The position numbers and the translations under genes are program-made. From contig CAIVDX010000202.1 in assembly GCA_903904805.1 (NCBI GenBank), positions 1 to 11,082 of the forward strand: DNA of 11,082 nucleotides, given 5' to 3'. The stretch is from an uncultured Rhodospirillales bacterium (GTDB lineage: Bacteria; Pseudomonadota; Alphaproteobacteria; Acetobacterales; Acetobacteraceae). Positions 6,902-11,082 of this stretch are shown in pieces (within the stretch, counting starts at the first letter, position 1; each line of letters opens with the position of its first letter). The notes below the pieces were generated by a model. The model saw only the letters and a program-made list of their open reading frames with translations, was not told the DNA's origin and did no database searches.

Positions 6902-6916
6902 ATGAGTAATCCTCAT
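6902..6916. promoter_or_regulatory. Candidate LysR-type operator (T-N11-A dyad)
   Basis: ATGAG-TAATC-CTCAT is a perfect 5-bp inverted repeat with a 5-nt spacer. It carries the T-N11-A core (T6903, A6915) that LysR regulators recognise. It lies directly before the LysR start and about 76-90 bp before the RidA start, the arrangement of a shared autoregulatory and activating site. Binding by this regulator is inferred. Confidence 0.5.
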
Positions 6917-6930
6917 TTCTACGATGAACC

Positions 6931-6942
6931 CTAACCGATTAG
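6931..6942. promoter_or_regulatory. Second short dyad in the LysR/RidA intergenic region
   Basis: CTAA-CCGA-TTAG is a 4-bp inverted repeat, 14 nt after the T-N11-A dyad and in the AT-richest part of the region. It could be an activation half-site or part of the promoter for the plus-strand cluster, or it may be chance. Confidence 0.25.
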
Positions 6943-6991
6943 AGGAAGGCGTCAACGTGATCGCCGCGTCGCAGGGGGGAGAGTTCACATC

Positions 6992-7375
6992 ATGCGCCAA
7001 AAGGCCCTGAATGTTCCTGGCATGGAGCACCCTATGGGGGTGCCGCTGGCCTGCCGCGTTGGCAACGTGGTGCATACCTCCGCGGTGCTCGGCAAGGACC
7101 CGCAAACGGGCGAGGTGCCGGCCGATGCGGACAGCCAGGCGCGCCACTGCTTCGCCACGCTGCGCGCGGTGCTGGCGGCGGGTGGCCTGGATTTCGGCGA
7201 CGTTGTGAAAATCACGATCTTTGTCAAGGACAATGCGGACCGCGATGCGGTGTTCGCGCATTGGGGCGCGCATTTCCCCGATCCCGCCCACATGCCCGCG
7301 CGGCACACTCTGGTGCAGCCATTGCGCAACGGCATGCTGGTCCAGCTCGAAGCGATCGCTGTCGCGCGCGACTGA
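6992..7375 (+). CDS. RidA/YjgF/UK114-family protein (non-archetypal Rid subgroup)
   Basis: The protein has 127 residues, the usual Rid length, from ATG 6992 with AGGGGGGAGAG 8 nt upstream. DPQTGEVPADADSQARHCF, AAGGLDFGDVVKITIFVKD and MPARHTLV...VQLEAIAVARD are clear Rid signatures. Aligned by eye with E. coli RidA, R104 (counterpart of R105) and E120 are kept, S30 is kept, but Y17, N88 and C107 are replaced by V, F and T. That places it outside archetypal RidA and nearer the catabolic Rid branches. Rid proteins hydrolyse enamines or imines, or act as deaminases; 2-aminomuconate deaminase of amino-aromatic degradation is one. As first gene of a catabolic-looking operon it more likely deaminates an intermediate than detoxifies 2-aminoacrylate (inference). 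It is cytoplasmic. Confidence 0.88.
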   Translation: MRQKALNVPGMEHPMGVPLACRVGNVVHTSAVLGKDPQTGEVPADADSQARHCFATLRAVLAAGGLDFGDVVKITIFVKDNADRDAVFAHWGAHFPDPAHMPARHTLVQPLRNGMLVQLEAIAVARD

Positions 7376-7394
7376 CACAACAGGGAATGGATTG

Positions 7395-7874
7395 ATGAGC
7401 AAGCCCGAACCGCTGAACCACCCGATCATGTTCTCGCACGGCACGCTTGGATGTCGGAGCCTGACGGAAAGTCGCAAGTTCTACGAGGAGTTTCTCGGGA
7501 TGGACTGCGTTCGCTACACCGCCGAGGCGATGGTGATCCGCAAGGGCGGGTATTTTGCCGTGGTCTGCCTGGAGATCGGCGACATGGTGCAGCCGATGCG
7601 GTTGAACAACCATTGGGGTCTGGATCTGAACACGCGTGAGGAGGTGGATCGCGCGCACGCGCTGGCCATTGAGCATCAGGCGCGGTTTGGCATCGCGAAG
7701 ATCGGCCGACCGGACTCGATGCATGGTGCCTACAGCTTCTATCTGCAGGACCTCGACGGCAATTTCTGGGAATTCCAGTTTGTCGGGCACGGCCAGGATC
7801 GGGGCGAGGGGCGGATCGATCGGTATTACCAGCGCGGCGACGTGACCGAGCGCCAGCCGGAAACATTCGAGTGA
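7395..7874 (+). CDS. VOC-family protein, extradiol-dioxygenase/glyoxalase-like
   Basis: The 159-residue protein has a single vicinal-oxygen-chelate domain. FSHGTLGCRSLTESRKFYEEFLGM opens the first beta-alpha-beta-beta-beta module, and YSFYLQDLDGNFWEFQFVG closes the second. H15, H73 (NNHWGLDL) and E126 (FWEFQ) sit where the 2-His-1-carboxylate metal ligands lie in this superfamily, so a metal-dependent enzyme is likely. Family reactions include extradiol ring cleavage and isomerisation; the operon favours ring cleavage or handling of its product, but this is inference. The ATG at 7395 was chosen because CAGGGA lies 8 nt upstream and similarity starts there; the frame runs open back to 7221 within the RidA gene. 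The gap from RidA is 19 bp, and the stop overlaps the next start by 4 bp. Confidence 0.85.
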   Translation: MSKPEPLNHPIMFSHGTLGCRSLTESRKFYEEFLGMDCVRYTAEAMVIRKGGYFAVVCLEIGDMVQPMRLNNHWGLDLNTREEVDRAHALAIEHQARFGIAKIGRPDSMHGAYSFYLQDLDGNFWEFQFVGHGQDRGEGRIDRYYQRGDVTERQPETFE

Positions 7875-8806
7875 AGCTGCTCACCATTGCCGGGCAGCCC
7901 AAGGGGCGCACCGGCATGCTGCTGAATGACGAGGTGCTGGATTTCGTGCTGGCGCGTGCGCTGATTCCGCTGGCCTGGTTCGTGCCGATGGACATGGCCG
8001 ACCTGCTTGCCGGAGGGCGCGAGGGGCTTGAGCTGATCCGGCGCATCGGCGATGCGGCGGCGGTTCGTGCCGGAGACCTGAGTGAGATCGGTGCGTTGCG
8101 GGCGCTGTCGGCCACCAAACTCGCCGCACCTCTGCCGCGGCCGGGGATTTTGTTGTCGCATGGGCGCGCCTATCACAGCCACACGCGCGAGATGGCCGGC
8201 GGCGGGGTGCCGCATGTTCAGGAAGAGCCCTCGGCGTTCATGAAGAATGTGAATTCGATCATTGCCTCGGGCGAGCAGATTGTTTTGCCACCGCAATTCC
8301 CGGACATGGTGGATTTCGAGGGCGAGTTTTCGATCGTGTTCGGCACTCCGTGCCACAATATCGGCGCGGACGAGGCGATGCGGCATGTTGCCGGCTATAC
8401 GCTCATCAATGACGTGTCGGCGCGCAATTGGGTGCCGCATTTCACCGCGACCAACAATCCTGATCTGAACCGCATGGGCAAGCAGCTGCCTGGTTTCACG
8501 CCGATGGGTCCGGTGATTGTGACGGCTGATGAGGTGCCCGATCCGCATGACCTGCGGCTGGTGACGCGGTTGAACGGGGAGGTGATGCAGGACGCCCACA
8601 CCTCTGATCTGATCTGGAGAATTCCCGAGCTGATCGCCTATTTCGCCCGTTGGTACCGCTTTCTGCCGGGCGACATCCTGACCACCGGCTCGCCGGCTGG
8701 GGTGGGGTACGCGCGCAGCCCGAAGCTGTTCATGAAGCCGGGAGACGTTGTGGCTGTCACCGTGGAACCGGTGGGCACGCTGAGCAATGTAATTCGCGCG
8801 GCCTGA
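7871..8806 (+). CDS. Fumarylacetoacetate hydrolase (FAH)-family enzyme
   Basis: The 311-residue protein starts at GTG 7871 in a GTGA overlap with the VOC gene, so the two are translationally coupled. From residue 90 it is a full FAH domain: SHGRAYHSHTREM, where H104 and E107 match the catalytic His-Glu pair of FAHD1-type enzymes; DFEGEFSIVFG with metal ligands E150 and E152; GYTLINDVSARNW with D181; GKQLPGFTPMGP; and PGDILTTGSPAGVGYAR. The family (COG0179) hydrolyses, hydrates, isomerises or decarboxylates oxo-acids, often at the end of aromatic meta-cleavage pathways. The N-terminal 90 residues form the small leading domain usual in the longer members. Exact chemistry cannot be read from the sequence. 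It is cytoplasmic. Confidence 0.9.
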   Translation: MKLLTIAGQPKGRTGMLLNDEVLDFVLARALIPLAWFVPMDMADLLAGGREGLELIRRIGDAAAVRAGDLSEIGALRALSATKLAAPLPRPGILLSHGRAYHSHTREMAGGGVPHVQEEPSAFMKNVNSIIASGEQIVLPPQFPDMVDFEGEFSIVFGTPCHNIGADEAMRHVAGYTLINDVSARNWVPHFTATNNPDLNRMGKQLPGFTPMGPVIVTADEVPDPHDLRLVTRLNGEVMQDAHTSDLIWRIPELIAYFARWYRFLPGDILTTGSPAGVGYARSPKLFMKPGDVVAVTVEPVGTLSNVIRAA

Positions 8807-8834
8807 GCGGGTGGCGTGATGGGGGGAAGCGAGC

Positions 8835-9761
8835 ATGGGCTTGAAACAACTGGGCCGTGGTGCGGTGCTGGCGGCGCTGGCGATGTCGGGCGCGCACGCG
8901 GGCACACCGGTTGACGTGGGTTATGTTGCCGCAGCCAGCTTCATTCCGGCGGCGGTTGCGCGTGACAAGGGATTCTTCGCGGCCCATGGCATCGACATCA
9001 AGCTGACTCAGGTTGCCAACGCCACGACTGTCGCGGCGGCGGTGCAGTCGAACTCGCTGCAGGTGGCATCGATGACGATGCCGCCTTTCCTGCAGGCAGT
9101 GGAAGGCGGCCTCGATCTCAAGCTGTTGGCTGGGGCTGATGTTCAACTCGCCAGCAACCCATCCTGCGGATTGCTTGTACGGCCGCAGGCGGGAATCAAG
9201 AGTGCTGCCGATTTCGTGGGCAAGCGCATCGCCGACCCAGGGGCGAACGGCACTGCGGAGGTTCTGACAAGGAAATATCTGACCGACCAGGGTGTGGATG
9301 TCAGCAAGGTGCGCTTCGTTGAGGTGCCGTTTCCGCAGACCGTGGATATGTTGCGGTCCGGCCAGGTGGATGCGGCGGTGACGGTTGAGCCGGTGCTGAG
9401 CCGTGCGGTGGCGCAGCAGGTGGCCATTTTGTTCACCAATGTCTGCGGTGCGGTGAATCCGTCCTATCTGCAGGCGATTTATGTTGCGAATACGCAGTGG
9501 TCGGAACGCAATCCGGTGGTGGTCGGGGCGTTCCGCGCGGCGATTGGCGAGGCGCTGGAGTATCTTCGCGCGCATCCGGAGGAGACACGCATGCAGTTGA
9601 CCAGTTTTCTGAAAATGCCGCCGGAGATGGCGGCCCAGGTGCCACTGTCGGACTATGCGGTTGCGGTGACGCCGCAGCAGGTGGCGTTCTGGATCGAGCT
9701 GTTGCAGGGACAGGGAATTCTGCACGCGGCGCTGACCCCTGCGCAGGTGATGGTGCCATGA
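8835..9761 (+). CDS. ABC transporter substrate-binding protein (SsuA/NrtA-like), in catabolic operon
   Basis: The 308-residue product has a signal peptide (MGLKQLGRGAVLAALAMSGAHA, cleavage near AHA-G) and the periplasmic binding fold of the nitrate/sulfonate group: GYVAAASFIPAAVARDKGFF, NATTVAAAVQSNSLQVAS, AGIKSAADFVGKRIADPG, FVEVPFPQTVDMLRSGQVDA and the C-terminal FLKMPPEMAAQVPLSDYAV. It is a paralogue of the protein at 3967-4890, sharing the VPxPxxVDxLR and KMPPExxAxxPxSxY blocks. It probably captures the substrate of the surrounding pathway. No permease or ATPase gene is in the window. The start has a GGGGGGAAG ribosome site and lies 28 bp after the FAH stop. Its stop overlaps the ferredoxin start as ATGA. 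Confidence 0.88.
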   Translation: MGLKQLGRGAVLAALAMSGAHAGTPVDVGYVAAASFIPAAVARDKGFFAAHGIDIKLTQVANATTVAAAVQSNSLQVASMTMPPFLQAVEGGLDLKLLAGADVQLASNPSCGLLVRPQAGIKSAADFVGKRIADPGANGTAEVLTRKYLTDQGVDVSKVRFVEVPFPQTVDMLRSGQVDAAVTVEPVLSRAVAQQVAILFTNVCGAVNPSYLQAIYVANTQWSERNPVVVGAFRAAIGEALEYLRAHPEETRMQLTSFLKMPPEMAAQVPLSDYAVAVTPQQVAFWIELLQGQGILHAALTPAQVMVP

Positions 9762-10072
9762 GTCGGCGAGTCGAAATTTGTGCATCGGCGGAATTGGCGC
9801 CTGGCAGCGTGCGCCGCTTCGAGGTCGAGGGCCAGGCCGTGGCGGTCTACAACATCGATGGTCGGTTCTACGCGACATCTGACCGTTGCACCCATGGCAA
9901 TGCGAGCCTCTCGGATGGCCTGCTGGAGGGTGAGACGATCGAGTGCGATCTGCATTTCGGCGGCTTCCACGTGCCGACCGGAAAGCCGGTGGCGCCGCCC
10001 TGTTTCGAGCCGCTGCAGACCTATCCGGTGGTCGTGCTCGACGGTGTGGTGCATCTCGAGATGGATGGCTGA
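9758..10072 (+). CDS. Rieske [2Fe-2S] ferredoxin of the aromatic-dioxygenase type
   Basis: The 104-residue protein has the Rieske cluster ligands C44-x-H46 (RCTHGNASLSDG) and C63-x2-H66 (IECDLHFGGFHV), followed by PTGKPVAPPCFEPLQTYPV, the usual tail of ferredoxins that pass electrons to ring-hydroxylating oxygenases (NagAb/BphA3-like). Length matches that class, and there is no signal peptide or membrane anchor, so it is soluble and cytoplasmic. Most relatives have CPLHGG; here it reads CDLHFGG, a one-residue difference in each position beside intact ligands. It starts inside the stop of the binding-protein gene (ATGA), so translation is coupled. No oxygenase alpha/beta subunit or reductase gene follows; the next gene is a convergent ABC-F gene. 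A partner oxygenase elsewhere is inferred. Confidence 0.9.
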   Translation: MSRRVEICASAELAPGSVRRFEVEGQAVAVYNIDGRFYATSDRCTHGNASLSDGLLEGETIECDLHFGGFHVPTGKPVAPPCFEPLQTYPVVVLDGVVHLEMDG

Positions 10073-10146
10073 GCGAGGTTCGGGCGCCTCGGTTCAGAGG
10101 GGCGACGCATTGTGGTGCAGGGCGCTCACGCACTGGAAGGCTAAAA

Positions 10147-10176
10147 GTGTTTTGCTTCCTTTTTCAAAAACGACAC
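10147..10176. terminator. Candidate bidirectional terminator between ferredoxin and ABC-F genes
   Basis: GTGTTTTG (10147-10154) can pair with CAAAA...ACAC (10165-10176) with a small bulge, around a 10-nt loop. On the minus strand the hairpin is followed by TTTTAG and lies 18-47 bp past the ABC-F stop. On the plus strand it is 75 bp past the ferredoxin stop. The remaining spacer 10073-10193 shows nothing else. The stem is imperfect. Confidence 0.3.
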
Positions 10177-10193
10177 GTTTGGCTTGGCCTTTT

Positions 10194-11082
10194 CTAAGCA
10201 TGCAGCCCCGGCGCCTCGTGCCCGGTGCGCGCCACATATTCCGTGTAGCCGCCGCCATATTGGTGGATGCCGTCGGGGGTGAGTTCCAGCACGCGGTTGG
10301 AGAGGGCGGCGAGGAAGTGGCGGTCGTGCGAGACGAAGAGCATGGTGCCTTCGAATTGTTGCAGCGAGCGGATCAGCATTTCCTTTGTGGCGATGTCGAG
10401 ATGGTTTGTCGGCTCGTCGAGCACCAGGAAGTTGGGCGGGTCGTAGAGCATCAGGGCCATCACCAGGCGGGCTTTTTCGCCGCCGGAGAGGACGCGGCAG
10501 CGTTTGTCGATCTCGTCGCCGGAGAAGCCGAAGCCGCCGGCCAGCGAGCGCAGCGCGCCCTGGGCGGCGGTGGGGAAGGAGTCCTGCAATGTTTCGAACA
10601 CGGTGCGCTCGCCCTCGAGCAGGTCCATCGCGTGCTGGGCGAAATAGCCGAGTTTGACGCTGCCGCCGAGCGTGACGCTGCCGGCATCGGGGTCGGTGGC
10701 GCCGGTGACGAGTTTGAGCAGGGTGGATTTGCCGGCGCCGTTCACGCCGAGGACGCAGCAGCGTTCGCGGCGGCGGACGAGCAGGTCAAGGCCTTCATAG
10801 ATCACGCGGCTGCCATATTTCTTGTGCACGCCACGCAGGTTGGCGACGTCTTCGCCGGAGCGGGGGGCGGGGGCGAACTGGAATTCCAGCGTCTGGCGGC
10901 GCTTGGGGGGCTCGACGCGGTCGATCTTGTCGAGCTTTTTCACACGGGACTGGACCTGTGCGGCGTGCGAGGCGCGGGCCTTGAAGCGTTCGATGAAGGC
11001 GATTTCCTTTGCCAGCATCGCCTGCTGGCGTTCGAACTGCGCCTGCTGGTGTTTTTCGTTGAGCGCGCGTTGCTGCTCGTAG
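10194..11082 (-). CDS. ABC-F family ATPase, C-terminal part (cut by window edge)
   Basis: The last 295 residues are present; the first ATPase domain lies beyond the right end. The fragment opens with a charged, helical linker (YEQQRALNEKHQQAQF..., then RFKARASHAAQVQSRVKKLD), the inter-domain arm that in ABC-F proteins reaches toward the ribosomal P-site tRNA. The second nucleotide-binding domain follows with Walker A GVNGAGKST, signature LSGGEKARL, Walker B FLVLDEPTNHLD and H-loop FVSHDRHF. There are no membrane segments, as expected for ABC-F proteins, which act on translating ribosomes rather than in transport. The sequence ends soon after the H-loop region (HEAPGLHA), so the extra C-terminal coiled-coil domain of Uup is absent; it is nearer the YheS/EttA-like type (tentative). 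It is convergent with the ferredoxin cluster, and its stop is TAG at 10194-10196. Confidence 0.92.
   Translation of the reverse strand, partial: YEQQRALNEKHQQAQFERQQAMLAKEIAFIERFKARASHAAQVQSRVKKLDKIDRVEPPKRRQTLEFQFAPAPRSGEDVANLRGVHKKYGSRVIYEGLDLLVRRRERCCVLGVNGAGKSTLLKLVTGATDPDAGSVTLGGSVKLGYFAQHAMDLLEGERTVFETLQDSFPTAAQGALRSLAGGFGFSGDEIDKRCRVLSGGEKARLVMALMLYDPPNFLVLDEPTNHLDIATKEMLIRSLQQFEGTMLFVSHDRHFLAALSNRVLELTPDGIHQYGGGYTEYVARTGHEAPGLHA

Noticed and set aside
8757..10133. Long minus-strand open frame opposite the binding-protein and ferredoxin genes
   Set aside because: Its sequence is Arg/His-rich without motifs and it lies antisense to two well-supported genes.
1..11082. Mobile element, phage, CRISPR or tRNA gene
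   Set aside because: No transposase or integrase motifs, terminal inverted repeats, regular spaced repeats or tRNA-like cloverleaf were seen; base use is uniform across the window.

Overview
The window looks like chromosomal DNA of a high-GC alphaproteobacterium. The evidence is strong GC and codon bias throughout, an MmcB-type DNA repair gene (an alphaproteobacterial family), and a style of AraC, LysR and SsuA-like genes common in Rhodospirillales/Acetobacteraceae. The exact lineage is inference. I see no tRNA, rRNA, CRISPR array, insertion sequence or phage gene. Twelve coding regions are supported, two of them cut by the window ends, and no gene-free stretch exceeds 165 bp.

Left part (1-2939): a minus-strand pair encodes an exported DUF1254/DUF1214 protein followed by the start of an exported arylsulfatase with its formylglycine motif. 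Divergent from it is an AraC-type regulator whose N-terminal domain seems to lack its first ~30 residues exactly where the two genes abut. Middle part (2936-4890): a small zinc metallopeptidase (minus) stands head to head with mmcB (plus), followed by a lone SsuA/THI5-like substrate-binding protein with its own leader. Next (4887-6900, minus): a LysR regulator followed by a class I methyltransferase.

Right part (6992-10072): the most interesting unit is a tight plus-strand cluster, RidA-like protein - VOC/extradiol-dioxygenase-like protein - FAH-family hydrolase - substrate-binding protein - Rieske ferredoxin. Gaps are 28 bp or less and two joints overlap by 4 bp. It is divergent from the LysR gene across a 91-bp region holding a T-N11-A dyad. 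This set resembles a catabolic module for an aromatic or amino-aromatic acid: uptake (binding protein), ring attack (ferredoxin feeding an oxygenase not present here), ring cleavage (VOC), and processing of the products by the FAH and Rid enzymes. No oxygenase, reductase or transporter permease/ATPase is visible, so partners must lie elsewhere. A truncated ABC-F ATPase gene closes the window, convergent to the cluster.

Both substrate-binding proteins are clear paralogues and both lack transporter partners in view.
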